NCBI GenBank assembly: GCA_910578795.1
Contig: CAJTSD010000023.1
Coordinates: 1-56,639, forward strand
Origin: an uncultured Lachnospiraceae bacterium
GTDB taxonomy: Bacteria > Bacillota > Clostridia > Lachnospirales > Lachnospiraceae
Direction of reading: 5' to 3'
Length of the DNA stretch: 56,639 bases
In this document: positions 42,660 through 51,103 of the stretch, in pieces
Position numbering within the stretch: the stretch's first letter is position 1
Layout: each line of letters begins with the position of its first letter
Notes under the pieces: model-generated
What the model was told of the DNA's origin: nothing
Databases searched by the model: none
Seen by the model: the letters and a program-made list of their open reading frames with translations, nothing else
Position numbers and translations under genes: made by a program

Positions 42660-43430
42660 ATGGTTTTAGTAGTAGATGTAGGAAATACCAATATTACATT
42701 TGGCGTATATGACGGTAAAAAGCTTGTGACAACCTTCCGGCTGATGGCAAAAACACCGCGCACATCGGACGAATATGGTGTGCTTATCACGGAGCTGCTG
42801 TCAAAAAACGATATCGAACGGGAACATATAGCAGGAACAATCGTTGCGAGTGTTGTGCCCAACGTAATGCATTCCCTGATTGGCGGAATTAAACGATATA
42901 TTAATGAGAAGCTTTTGCTGGTTGGTGCGGGCGTGAAAACGGGAATTAAAATTGTAACTGAAAATCCAAAAGAAATCGGACCCGACAGAATTGTTGACGC
43001 AGTGGCTGCATATGAATTATATGGAGGACCTGTACTTGTGATTGATTTCGGAACGGCGACCACATATGATCTTGTAGATGAAAACGGATGCTTTTGTGCG
43101 GGAATTACTGCTCCCGGCATCAGGATTTCGGCAAAGGCGCTTTGGGAGGATACGGCAAAGCTTCCGGAAATTGAAATTAAAAAGCCTGCCTCTATTTTGG
43201 CACAGGAAACAATCTCCAGTATGCAGGCAGGTCTTGTTTTTGGGCAAATCGGACAGACCGAGTATATCATACAACGTGTGAAAAGTGAAACCGGATATGA
43301 AAACCTCAAGGTTGTGGCAACCGGGGGACTTGGCAGAATCATTGCTGAGGAAACGGATCTGATACAGGATTATGACAGTTTCCTCACATTGGAGGGACTT
43401 AGGATCATTTATGAGAAAAACAACAGATAG
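42660..43430 (+). CDS. coaX: Type III pantothenate kinase
   Basis: Phosphorylates pantothenate, the first step of coenzyme A synthesis, needing a monovalent cation. The 256 residues open with the ASKHA phosphate loop LVVDVGNTNITFGVYDG and carry GPDRIVDAVAA, IDFGTATTYD and a GAGVKTG segment typical of CoaX. Full length. The start follows GAAGGATT. It overlaps the start of dus by 20 bases. Confidence 0.95.
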   Translation: MVLVVDVGNTNITFGVYDGKKLVTTFRLMAKTPRTSDEYGVLITELLSKNDIEREHIAGTIVASVVPNVMHSLIGGIKRYINEKLLLVGAGVKTGIKIVTENPKEIGPDRIVDAVAAYELYGGPVLVIDFGTATTYDLVDENGCFCAGITAPGIRISAKALWEDTAKLPEIEIKKPASILAQETISSMQAGLVFGQIGQTEYIIQRVKSETGYENLKVVATGGLGRIIAEETDLIQDYDSFLTLEGLRIIYEKNNR

Positions 43431-44400
43431 CCGTGGCAGACAGCTTCAAATCGGCAGCGTGATTTTGGAAAACAACGTATTTCTTGCGCCGATGGCTGGT
43501 GTGACGGACTTGCCGTTTCGTCTGATATGTAAAGAGCAGGGGGCAGGGCTTCTGTGCATGGAGATGATTAGTGCCAAAGCAGTGCATTACAACAATAAGA
43601 ACACGGAATCCCTTATGGAAATCCACCCTGACGAACTGCCGGTTTCCCTGCAGCTGTTTGGTTCAGAACCGGAGATTATGGCGGAAACGGCTGCACGTAT
43701 AGAAGAACGTCCGTTTGCAATTCTTGATATTAATATGGGCTGTCCGGTACCAAAAGTAGTGAATAACCGGGAGGGAAGCGCTCTGATGAAAAATCCGAAG
43801 CTTGCCGGTGAGATAATAGGCGCCGTTGTAAAAGCCATATCAAAGCCTGTCACAGTCAAAATCAGAAAAGGTTTTGACGATGATCATGTCAACGCGGTGG
43901 AGGTGGCAAAAATTGCGGAGGCAAACGGAGCGTCGGCAGTAGCGGTTCACGGACGCACGAGAGAGCAGTATTATGCGGGAAAAGCGGACTGGGACATTAT
44001 CAGGCAGGTGAAGGAAGCAGTCAGTATTCCTGTTATCGGGAACGGTGATGTGACGGATGCGGTAACGGCGGCAAAACTGTTTGATGAAACAGGCTGTGAT
44101 GGAATTATGGTGGGAAGGGCGAGCCGCGGAAACCCGTGGATATTTGGGGAAATCAATACGTATCTTGATACTGGGGAGCTTATCGGGAAACCATCGAAAG
44201 CGGAGATACGTGATACCATTTTAAGGCATGCGGCGCTTCAGTTGCAATTTAAGGGAGAGTACACGGCAATCCGTGAAATGAGAAAGCATGTGGCGTGGTA
44301 TACCACAGGCTTACCGCATTCGGCAAAGCTTCGTCAGATGGTGAATGCAATGGAAACGATTGCGGAGCTGGAAGAGGGCATTCAAAGTATTTTTTCCTGA
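43411..44400 (+). CDS. dusB: tRNA-dihydrouridine synthase (DusB-like)
   Basis: An FMN enzyme that reduces uridines in the tRNA D-loop. The 329 residues hold the TIM barrel with FLAPMAGVTDLPFRLICKEQ, the catalytic Cys111 (NMGCPVPK), KIRKGFDDDH and VHGRTREQYY, then a C-terminal helical RNA-binding domain. The start at 43411 lies within coaX; GGAGGG is 14 bases upstream and AGGAT closer. Confidence 0.92.
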   Translation: MRKTTDSRGRQLQIGSVILENNVFLAPMAGVTDLPFRLICKEQGAGLLCMEMISAKAVHYNNKNTESLMEIHPDELPVSLQLFGSEPEIMAETAARIEERPFAILDINMGCPVPKVVNNREGSALMKNPKLAGEIIGAVVKAISKPVTVKIRKGFDDDHVNAVEVAKIAEANGASAVAVHGRTREQYYAGKADWDIIRQVKEAVSIPVIGNGDVTDAVTAAKLFDETGCDGIMVGRASRGNPWIFGEINTYLDTGELIGKPSKAEIRDTILRHAALQLQFKGEYTAIREMRKHVAWYTTGLPHSAKLRQMVNAMETIAELEEGIQSIFS

Positions 44401-44416
44401 CGAAAAGCTATAATAA

Positions 44417-44452
44417 TTCAGGACTTTGCACTTGCTGCATAGTCCGTAAAAT
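44417..44452 (-). repeat. Dispersed ~33-base hairpin repeat, copy B
   Basis: On the minus strand this reads TTTTACGGACTATGCAG-N4-TGCAAAGTCCTG, matching 30541-30574. The stem is GGACTTTGCA with TGCATAGTCC, one mismatch. Confidence 0.6.
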
Positions 44453-44466
44453 AGCATTGCCCAATC

Positions 44467-44495
44467 TTGACAGAACAGCCAAAAAGGGCTATAAT
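44467..44495 (+). promoter_or_regulatory. Consensus sigma-A promoter for greA-lysS
   Basis: TTGACA (44467-44472), a 17-base spacer and TATAAT (44490-44495), a perfect match to consensus, 60 bases ahead of greA. Confidence 0.88.
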
Positions 44496-44555
44496 ATGCT
44501 AGTTTATGAGAAAATAATGCGTTTCTTAAACTATTTTATGAAAGGAAGTAATTTC

Positions 44556-45044
44556 ATGGAAGCAAAGAAGAACTTATTAACACGCGAGGGACTTAAGAAA
44601 TATGAAGACGAGCTGCATGAGCTGAAGGTCGTAAAAAGAAAGGAAGTCGCACAGAAAATCAAAGAGGCGAGAGAGCAGGGCGATCTTTCCGAGAATGCGG
44701 AGTACGATGCGGCAAAGGATGAGCAGCGTGATATAGAGGCAAGAATTGAGGAGCTTGAGAAAATCCTTAAGAATGTTGAAGTTGTCGATATGGATGAGGA
44801 TCATAATCTTGAGCAGGTAGGATTTGGACTGATTGTGAAGGTAAAGGACAATGAGTTCGATGATGAGATGGAATTTAAAATTGTAGGCGCTACGGAAGCA
44901 AACAGCTTAAAGGGCAGGATATCCAATGAATCACCGCTTGGAAAAGCGCTTTTGGGTGCAAAGAAGGGCGATGTTGTAACTGTTGAGGCGCCTGCGGGAG
45001 CAATCGAATATACCATTTTGGATATTTACAGACCGGAGGCTTAA
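44556..45044 (+). CDS. greA: Transcription elongation factor GreA
   Basis: Rescues backtracked RNA polymerase by stimulating transcript cleavage. The 162 residues have the N-terminal coiled coil with the acidic tip (EAREQGDLSENAEYDAAKDE) and the C-terminal FKBP-like domain (SPLGKALLGAKKGDVVTVEA). The start follows AAAGGAAG; the long upstream open frame is accidental. It shares a transcript with lysS. Confidence 0.96.
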   Translation: MEAKKNLLTREGLKKYEDELHELKVVKRKEVAQKIKEAREQGDLSENAEYDAAKDEQRDIEARIEELEKILKNVEVVDMDEDHNLEQVGFGLIVKVKDNEFDDEMEFKIVGATEANSLKGRISNESPLGKALLGAKKGDVVTVEAPAGAIEYTILDIYRPEA

Positions 45045-45066
45045 AATTAGAGAGGAGAAGGTTCAA

Positions 45067-46584
45067 GTGTCACAGGAGCAGAACAGGAATCAGGAAAAGA
45101 ACAATCAGCCAAACCGCGAGCAGGATATTAACCAGCTTTTGAAGGTGCGTCATGAAAAGCTTGCCGCCTTGCAGGAAGCAGGAAGGGATCCCTTCCAAAT
45201 AACGAAATTTGATGTTACACATCACAGCCAGGATGTGAAGGACAATTTTGATGAATTGGAAGGAACGAATGTAACCATTGCAGGAAGAATGATGTTTAAG
45301 CGCGTTATGGGGAAGGCGTCTTTTTGCAATGTGCAGGATTTGAAGGGCAGCATCCAGTGTTATGTCGCAAGGGACAGCATCGGTGAAGAGCCGTATGCGG
45401 ACTTTAAGAAATATGATGTAGGAGATATTCTTGGAATCAGTGGTGAAGTTTTTAAAACAAAGACTGGCGAAATGTCAATTCACGCAGCTTCTGTTACACT
45501 TTTGTCAAAGAGCCTTCAGATTCTTCCTGAGAAGTTTCATGGTCTGACGGACACGGATATGCGTTACCGCCAAAGATATGTTGACCTGATTATGAATGCG
45601 GAGGTAAAGGATACCTTTGTGAAGCGTTCCAAGGTGCTTTCGAGCATTCGCCGTTATCTTGACGGACAGGGATTTATGGAAGTGGAAACACCGATGCTCG
45701 TGTCCAATGCGGGCGGTGCTGCGGCACGACCGTTTGAAACGCACTTTAATGCCCTTGATGAGGATTTGAAGCTTCGGATTTCTTTGGAATTATATTTAAA
45801 GCGATTGATTGTAGGCGGCATGGAGCGCGTTTATGAGATCGGACGCGTATTTCGAAATGAGGGACTTGATACAAGACACAATCCGGAGTTCACGCTGATG
45901 GAGTTGTATCAGGCTTATACGGATTATAATGGCATGATGGACTTGACAGAGAACCTTTACCGCTATGTGGCAAAGGAAGTGACGGGTTCGGAAATCCTGA
46001 CATACGGCGAGCATCAGATGGATTTGTCAAAGCCGTTTGAGCGCATTACGATGGTGGATGCGGTTAAGAAGTATTCTGGTGTTGACTTTAATGAGATTCA
46101 TACTTTGGAGGAAGCACGGGCAATTGCGAAGGAGAAGCATATCGAGTTCGAGGAGCGGCATAAGAAGGGCGATATTTTGAACTTGTTCTTTGAAGAGTTC
46201 GTGGAGGAGCATTTAATCCAACCGACGTTTGTGATGGATCACCCGATTGAGATTTCTCCGCTGACGAAGAAAAAGCCGGAAAATCCGGAGTATGTGGAGC
46301 GGTTTGAGTTCTTTATGAACGGTTGGGAAATGGCGAACGCGTATTCGGAGTTGAATGATCCGATTGACCAAAGGGAGCGCTTTGCAGCGCAGGAGGCGCT
46401 GCTGGCAGCAGGCGATGCGGAGGCGAACCATACGGATGAAGATTTCCTGAATGCACTTAGCATCGGTATGCCGCCGACGGGGGGTATCGGATTTGGGATT
46501 GACAGAATGGTCATGATGATGACGAATAGCCCGGCGATTCGTGATGTGCTGTTGTTCCCCACACTTAAGAACTTGGATAAATAA
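45067..46584 (+). CDS. lysS: Lysine--tRNA ligase, class II
   Basis: Charges tRNA-Lys. The 505 residues include an N-terminal OB-fold anticodon domain (about 60-160), motif 2 (GRVFRNEGLDTRHNPEFTLM) and motif 3 (GIGFGIDRMVMMM). The GTG at 45067 is chosen for its GAGGAGAAGG site; an upstream in-frame ATG lies within greA. The N-terminal ~30 residues are a Gln/Asn-rich extension. A long terminator follows. Confidence 0.96.
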   Translation: MSQEQNRNQEKNNQPNREQDINQLLKVRHEKLAALQEAGRDPFQITKFDVTHHSQDVKDNFDELEGTNVTIAGRMMFKRVMGKASFCNVQDLKGSIQCYVARDSIGEEPYADFKKYDVGDILGISGEVFKTKTGEMSIHAASVTLLSKSLQILPEKFHGLTDTDMRYRQRYVDLIMNAEVKDTFVKRSKVLSSIRRYLDGQGFMEVETPMLVSNAGGAAARPFETHFNALDEDLKLRISLELYLKRLIVGGMERVYEIGRVFRNEGLDTRHNPEFTLMELYQAYTDYNGMMDLTENLYRYVAKEVTGSEILTYGEHQMDLSKPFERITMVDAVKKYSGVDFNEIHTLEEARAIAKEKHIEFEERHKKGDILNLFFEEFVEEHLIQPTFVMDHPIEISPLTKKKPENPEYVERFEFFMNGWEMANAYSELNDPIDQRERFAAQEALLAAGDAEANHTDEDFLNALSIGMPPTGGIGFGIDRMVMMMTNSPAIRDVLLFPTLKNLDK

Positions 46585-46624
46585 ATGAAGCCGGAACCTG
46601 GCTAAAATCAATGATTTTGGGATT

Positions 46625-46677
46625 ATTGGGCGTAAAATTGTTGGCGTTGATACGCCCAATTTACGCCCCAATTTTTT
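46625..46677 (+). terminator. Terminator after lysS
   Basis: A long imperfect stem (ATTGGG-CGTAAA with TTTACGCCCCAAT outside, TTGGCGT with ACGCCCAA inside) ends in TTTTTT. Confidence 0.8.
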
Positions 46678-46907
46678 AAAATATGCAAAGATTATGCTGA
46701 TAAGGTTTCATAATGCATATTGTAGTAGCAGTTTCTCTGATTTTTGTATTCTTGTTAAGGTTGTTGTAATGGGATTATGAGGGTGTAAATTACAGGAAAC
46801 ACTTCGCGAACCCTGTAATCGGATGCACGGCGCAAAGAGAGTGCCTTTTATCGAAACTTGCAAAGCAAGTTCCAATAAGCTATACTATAAGAAACAAGGA
46901 GAAACGT
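46678..46907. other. Structured gene-less stretch upstream of the Rpn-like gene
   Basis: With the terminator this makes ~320 gene-less bases. It holds an 8-bp stem ATTACAGG / CCTGTAAT (46789-46819) and a 7-bp stem AACTTGC / GCAAGTT (46855-46871) with little coding capacity. A small RNA or leader is possible; nothing recognised. Confidence 0.4.
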
Positions 46908-47753
46908 ATGGAAAATACAAAGGTACAATGGCATTTAGGATTTGCATCTGCCATTGATTTGGAGTTGGCAAAAAACAGGTCAGACTTGACATACTACAAG
47001 GAATTTAATCTGAACAAACAGGCATTGGAAGTTGACCTTTTGGTTATCAAAAAGGACAGCGATATACCGATTGATAATGAAATCGGAAAGCTGTTCCGCA
47101 AATATAATATTGTGGAGTACAAATCGCCCGACGACCATTTAAGCATTGATACGTTTTACAAGGCAGGCGCATATGCAAGTCTGTATAAGTGCTATGGGGA
47201 TACGGTTGATGAGCGTAAAGCAGACGAAATTACAGTATCCCTCGTTCGGGAGGTTGAACCCGTAAAGCTGTTCCAGTATTTTAGGGAGCATGATATCCAC
47301 TATACAAATCCATACAGAGGGATTTATTATGTGACGGATAAGGTTTTATTTCCGACGCAGATTATTGTTACAAAGAAACTGAATCCTGCCGAGCATATGT
47401 GGCTGACTGCCTTATCAGCAGGATTACAGAAACAGCAGTTAAAAGAGCTGCTTGAGAAAATTGAAGCATTTGATTCAAAACTTGACAGGGAGCTGGCTGA
47501 TTCGGTGCTTGAAGTAACGGTGAACGCAAACTGGAAGATTGTGGAAGAATTGAGAGGAGATGAACGTATGTGTCAGGCATTATTGGAGATTATGGAGCCG
47601 GAGATTAATAAGATTAAAGATAAGGAACGGCAGAAAGGAATTATGGGCACAGTTATGGCTTTGCGTGATTGTGGTCATGGAAAAGAGGAAATAAAAAAAG
47701 CAATTATAAAAGTATATGGTATCTCTGCGAGTGAGGCAGAAGAATATTTGTAA
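46908..47753 (+). CDS. PD-(D/E)XK nuclease-like protein (Rpn/transposase-nuclease related)
   Basis: A 281-residue protein of a type common in Lachnospiraceae. The N-terminal half carries a PD-(D/E)XK-like core, Asp43 (EVDLLVIKK) then Glu70-x-Lys72 (NIVEYKSPDD); the C-terminal half is helical and ends in a stretch like those of Rpn (RpnA-E) proteins (MGTVMALRDCGHGKEEIKKA). Rpn proteins are DNA endonucleases implicated in recombination and anti-phage defence. Whether this one is active is unknown. The start follows AAGGAG. Confidence 0.65.
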   Translation: MENTKVQWHLGFASAIDLELAKNRSDLTYYKEFNLNKQALEVDLLVIKKDSDIPIDNEIGKLFRKYNIVEYKSPDDHLSIDTFYKAGAYASLYKCYGDTVDERKADEITVSLVREVEPVKLFQYFREHDIHYTNPYRGIYYVTDKVLFPTQIIVTKKLNPAEHMWLTALSAGLQKQQLKELLEKIEAFDSKLDRELADSVLEVTVNANWKIVEELRGDERMCQALLEIMEPEINKIKDKERQKGIMGTVMALRDCGHGKEEIKKAIIKVYGISASEAEEYL

Positions 47754-47785
47754 ATTACTCTTAGATACGTATGAAGACATGTCTT

Positions 47786-47863
47786 CTTGACAGAAAGTTT
47801 GTTAATTCGGTACTTGAGGTAACGATAAATGCAAACTGGAAGATTGTGGAAGAATTGAGGTGA
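47786..47863 (+). pseudogene. Remnant of a second Rpn-like gene copy
   Basis: The frame LDRKFVNSVLEVTINANWKI ... VEELR ends at TGA 47861-47863 and repeats the LDRELADSVLEVTVNANWKI segment of the gene just upstream with several substitutions. Upstream and downstream parts are gone. Confidence 0.65.
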
Positions 47864-47867
47864 AGCA

Positions 47868-48074
47868 ATGGCAGCAGTTGACATTGAAAGTACTTTGAAA
47901 TTGGCAGCAAAATTGGTAACTTGGAAGAAAGAACCGCCAATATCAGATGATGGTGTTAGGGGTGAACATATCTCGCCTGATGACAGGGTTAGGCAAGAAA
48001 AAGCGAAGAAAAAAGAGAAAATAAAGAAACGCTTAGCTTTATGGAATTTAAAAAAGAATACGAAATATATTTAA
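47868..48074 (+). CDS. Small basic hypothetical protein
   Basis: A 68-residue lysine-rich protein (VRQEKAKKKEKIKKRLALWN) with a GAGGTGAAGC site just upstream, partly inside the Rpn remnant. No family recognised. It is followed by a strong terminator, which supports it being transcribed. Confidence 0.5.
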   Translation: MAAVDIESTLKLAAKLVTWKKEPPISDDGVRGEHISPDDRVRQEKAKKKEKIKKRLALWNLKKNTKYI

Positions 48075-48080
48075 AATAAT

Positions 48081-48120
48081 AAAGAAGTGAAACAAGAAGC
48101 TGAACTTGTTTCACTTCTTT
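48081..48120. terminator. Strong intrinsic terminator
   Basis: AAAGAAGTGAAACAAG pairs perfectly with CTTGTTTCACTTCTTT around an 8-base loop, followed by ATTTAT. It separates the small plus-strand gene from the convergent XRE gene. Confidence 0.85.
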
Positions 48121-48153
48121 ATTTATATAATAAGAAAAATTCAAAGTGTGCTA

Positions 48154-48366
48154 TTAAACATCAGAAATGTCTTTTGTAAAAGTCATAATATCTTCAACAT
48201 TACAGTCTAAAATATTACAAAGCATATCAATAGTATGGGTACTGACAAATGCGTTTTTTCTTAGTCGGGATAGCTGTCCTGCGCTAAAGTGATAGTCTTT
48301 AATGAGAGAATATTGTGATATTTCTTTGGTTTTCATTGTTATCCATAACTTGTCATACGAAATCAA
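48154..48366 (-). CDS. XRE/Cro-C1 family helix-turn-helix protein
   Basis: A 70-residue DNA-binding protein consisting of one helix-turn-helix (YSLIKDYHFSAGQLSRLRKN ... TIDMLCNILDCNVEDIMTF), similar to the HTH_26 type of small phage-like repressors. The start is TTG at 48366, placed by a GGAGA site eight bases upstream. It is divergent from the small-protein/GTPase cluster and may regulate it (inference). Confidence 0.8.
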   Translation of the reverse strand: MISYDKLWITMKTKEISQYSLIKDYHFSAGQLSRLRKNAFVSTHTIDMLCNILDCNVEDIMTFTKDISDV

Positions 48367-48556
48367 AATTAAATCTCCTAAAATTTATTGAATATACTTG
48401 ATATAATATATTTCTTACCCTATAATGGATATTAGCCATAAATGGATAATAGTTACTTTTTAAAAATGTTGGTTTTGTTTGAGATGTTAAACTGTGTGAT
48501 ATAAAAAAGACGAAAATATTGAGAGCTTAAGGCATAATTGAGGAGGATAGATAAAA

Positions 48557-48721
48557 ATGGTTATGGCGCGACCGGATTGGGTAGTACGTAGATGTCCGTA
48601 TTGTTATGAACCTTTGGGATATTTTGAATATTTGAAACGTAAAAAGAGGAAGATTTGTACTTGTAAAAAATGTAAAAAGGTAATAGATGAGCAACATATT
48701 GTTTGGCAAAACTTGAAGTAG
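48557..48721 (+). CDS. Very small zinc-ribbon protein
   Basis: A 54-residue frame with a strong GAGGAGGAT site: an N-terminal CPYC pair, an aromatic-basic linker and a CTCKKC pair, forming one treble-clef or zinc-ribbon-like knuckle, then a basic tail. It is the first gene of the cluster ending in the GTPase; the next gene starts 19 bases later. Confidence 0.65.
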   Translation: MVMARPDWVVRRCPYCYEPLGYFEYLKRKKRKICTCKKCKKVIDEQHIVWQNLK

Positions 48722-48740
48722 CATTTTACGGAGGTGAAAA

Positions 48741-49124
48741 ATGTTTGGTAAACAAAAAAGAGAAATGGAAAACGTTACTGTTGTAACTACAAAAGAGCAG
48801 CTAAAAGCTGCCATCAATAGAAAGGATGCCTGTATTGAAATAAAAGGAGAACTGGCAGGGAAAATGAAATGGATGGCAAAATTATCCAGTAAGAAAATAG
48901 CAATCATTATAACATGCCTTACGACATCGGCAATTGTTCCCGCAATGACTCCTGCAGCCGGAAGCGCTGCATTGGTTGCCGCAGGAATGGGAGCTGCTGA
49001 GGCGGCTTCTGCAATCAGTATAATTGGAATTTTGGGAGCAGTAGTTGTTGTAGGGATATTTAAAAATTATGATGTTGAGCTTAAGGTAGGCAGTAATTCA
49101 CTGAGGCTTACGGCAAATAAATAG
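48741..49124 (+). CDS. Hypothetical membrane protein
   Basis: A 127-residue protein: a ~45-residue soluble N-terminus (VTVVTTKEQLKAAINRKDAC), two hydrophobic segments (about 52-72 and 76-104, rich in Ala and Gly) and a short soluble C-terminus (YDVELKVGSNSLRL). A GGAGGTG site precedes it. The family is not recognised; the Ala-Gly hydrophobic hairpin resembles the membrane tail of the GTPase downstream. Confidence 0.65.
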   Translation: MFGKQKREMENVTVVTTKEQLKAAINRKDACIEIKGELAGKMKWMAKLSSKKIAIIITCLTTSAIVPAMTPAAGSAALVAAGMGAAEAASAISIIGILGAVVVVGIFKNYDVELKVGSNSLRLTANK

Positions 49125-49153
49125 AATAATAAAAAATATACGGAGGAAGAAAC

Positions 49154-49357
49154 ATGGCAGGAAGAAAATGTCCCACTTGCGGTCAACTGACTTTTTTTGT
49201 AAACGGAAGGAACGGTGAATGCAAAAACTGCGGATATAAAATGCAGGTGCCGCCCAATGAAGGGAGAGGAGGCAAAGGCAGAAAATGCTTAAACTGCAAT
49301 AAGTTTACTGTGTTTAATGGAATATGCAATAGCTGCGGGGCACGTTATACGCAGTAA
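49154..49357 (+). CDS. Small double zinc-ribbon protein
   Basis: A 67-residue protein with two cysteine ribbons: CPTCGQLTFFVNGRNGECKN then CGY, and CLNCNKFTVFNGICNSCG. The Gly-Arg-rich linker (NEGRGGKGRK) between them suggests nucleic acid contact. CGGAGGAAG lies upstream. Similar ribbons occur in the cluster's first gene and in the 33862-39031 operon. Confidence 0.7.
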   Translation: MAGRKCPTCGQLTFFVNGRNGECKNCGYKMQVPPNEGRGGKGRKCLNCNKFTVFNGICNSCGARYTQ

Positions 49358-49440
49358 AAAGAAGGCAGGAATAAAATACAAGGCAGGTCTGTATTTGGAA
49401 ATCCGAATTAGCAGACTGTGAAAGGAGCAGGATTATAAAG

Positions 49441-49644
49441 ATGAAAAAAGACAGAAAAAACACAGCTACGGGTTGTAATACGGAAGGTGCGAAAGACAGG
49501 GGCAGCAAAGGTAAGAAAAAAAATCATTTACTAAAAAACGGAGGGATTGTGGCAGCCGGTTCAGTTTTAACAATCATTGGATTTTGCGTTATTCCAAGAT
49601 TTCAAAATAAAATTTCCAACAAAATATATCAGATGATGAAATGA
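49441..49644 (+). CDS. Small single-pass membrane protein
   Basis: A 67-residue protein with a basic N-terminus (about 32 residues) and one hydrophobic segment (NGGIVAAGSVLTIIGFCVIP) followed by a short basic tail. GAAAGGAGC precedes it. No family recognised. It sits 28 bases ahead of the GTPase gene. Confidence 0.55.
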   Translation: MKKDRKNTATGCNTEGAKDRGSKGKKKNHLLKNGGIVAAGSVLTIIGFCVIPRFQNKISNKIYQMMK

Positions 49645-49672
49645 TTATACACTATGGAAGGGATAAAATGCT

Positions 49673-50806
49673 ATGGAAAGTATCAATATAAATAACTTGG
49701 CAGAAGAATGCATGAAAGAAATAAAGAATACAATGGAAAACCTAAAGAAGTTGAATATTGTAATTATTGGAAAGAGCGGTGTGGGAAAGAGTACCCTTAT
49801 CAATGCGGTGTTTCGGGAGAATTTGGCGACTACCGGTATTGGCACACCGGTTACACAGCGTATGCAGCTGTATACAAAGAGAAATTTTCCACTTGCAATT
49901 TATGATACAAAAGGATTTGAACTGGGAAAAGAAGCGCAGGAAGAAGTAAAGAACGAACTGATTGAACAGATAAAAAAAGGAATCAGAAGCGGAGATATAA
50001 ACGACACAATACATTGCATGTGGTATTGTATCAATACGCAGTCAAATCGTTTTGAGCCGGAAGAGATTCAGTGGATTAAGGATTTCCGCAGTCAAATAAA
50101 TAGTTATAAGATTCCCATAATTATAGTGCTTACAATGTCATATTCCAAATCACATGCATCAAAAATGCAAAAAGTAATTGAAAAAGAGAATTTGGACGTA
50201 TGCAAGGTGCTTCCTGTTTTGGCGTTGGATTATGAGGTGGATGAAAATTATACAGTACCAGCGTACGGGTTGGATAAACTGATAGAGATAATGGAAGAAA
50301 CACTGCCGGATGAGTTGGCGGACACGCTGATGAGTGTCCAACAGGCGAACTTGGAATTAAAACGAAAAAAGGCATTAAGCAAAGTGACAGCTGCTGCAGT
50401 TGCTGCCGCTGCTGCGGCAGCAAGTCCGATACCGTTTTCTGACTCAGCGGTACTGATTCCGATAGAGGTAACAATGATAGCTTCCATAACGGCTATTTTT
50501 GGATTTGAATTTAACAAATCGGTTTTGACCGCACTGATTTCTTCTGTTTTTGGGGTAGGCAGCGCAACGATTGCGGGGAAAACAATTGTTTCAGGTCTGC
50601 TTAAGATGATTCCGGGAGTGGGAACACTTGCCGGAGCAGCAATATCGGCAGGTACGGCATCCACGCTGACAACAGCGTTGGGAAAGGCATATATCGGTAT
50701 TATGACACTCATGTTTAATGGTGAGTTAAAAGAAAAAGACTTGGAAACAAAAGCAGGCAGGGATAAGCTGGGAGAACTGTTTCATGATGAGATGAAAAAG
50801 AATTAG
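49673..50806 (+). CDS. Era/dynamin-like GTPase with DUF697-type membrane tail
   Basis: A 377-residue GTPase. G1 is GKSGVGKST at 33-41, G3 is Asp78-Thr-Lys-Gly in AIYDTKGFE; the expected NKxD of G4 is replaced by TMSYSK in IIIVLTMSYS, so base specificity may be altered or weak. The C-terminal ~140 residues are Ala-Gly-rich hydrophobic hairpins (FGVGSATIAGKTIVSGLLKM, IPGVGTLAGAAISAG) like DUF697 proteins, which associate with membranes. Probable role: membrane-linked GTP switch, partner unknown. It ends a run of small zinc-ribbon and membrane genes. Confidence 0.8.
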   Translation: MESININNLAEECMKEIKNTMENLKKLNIVIIGKSGVGKSTLINAVFRENLATTGIGTPVTQRMQLYTKRNFPLAIYDTKGFELGKEAQEEVKNELIEQIKKGIRSGDINDTIHCMWYCINTQSNRFEPEEIQWIKDFRSQINSYKIPIIIVLTMSYSKSHASKMQKVIEKENLDVCKVLPVLALDYEVDENYTVPAYGLDKLIEIMEETLPDELADTLMSVQQANLELKRKKALSKVTAAAVAAAAAAASPIPFSDSAVLIPIEVTMIASITAIFGFEFNKSVLTALISSVFGVGSATIAGKTIVSGLLKMIPGVGTLAGAAISAGTASTLTTALGKAYIGIMTLMFNGELKEKDLETKAGRDKLGELFHDEMKKN

Positions 50807-50903
50807 GGTAAACAGTAAATATGTTTTGGGAGATGCAAAAAAAGAGGAAATTGTTTTTGATAATCCAATTTATAAAAATCACAGATACATGGAGGGAGAA
50901 ACA

Positions 50904-51079
50904 TGGGTATTAATCTTTGGAACAAAAATGCTTTAGAAGGGGAAGTTAAAATTGCCGAAATTAACGCGCAACGAGACGTTGATATACAGACATCGAAATC
51001 AAAAGGGTGGGAAACATTGTGTCAGGCTATAATAAAAGTTGCAGAGGCTGTTATTAATATAACAAAAGGTGGAGAATGA
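50904..51079 (+). pseudogene. Small ORF apparently frameshifted at a G-run
   Basis: An ATG at 50904 behind GGAGGGAG encodes MGINLWNKNALEG and then runs into a different frame; the +1 frame continues EVKIAEINAQRDVDIQTSKS ... VAEAVINITKGGE to TGA 51077-51079. One added G near 50940 would give a 58-residue helical protein. Either a true single-base deletion or a miscalled homopolymer. Confidence 0.4.
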
Positions 51080-51103
51080 CCTAAGGTATGCTTTAAAGAA
51101 TTG

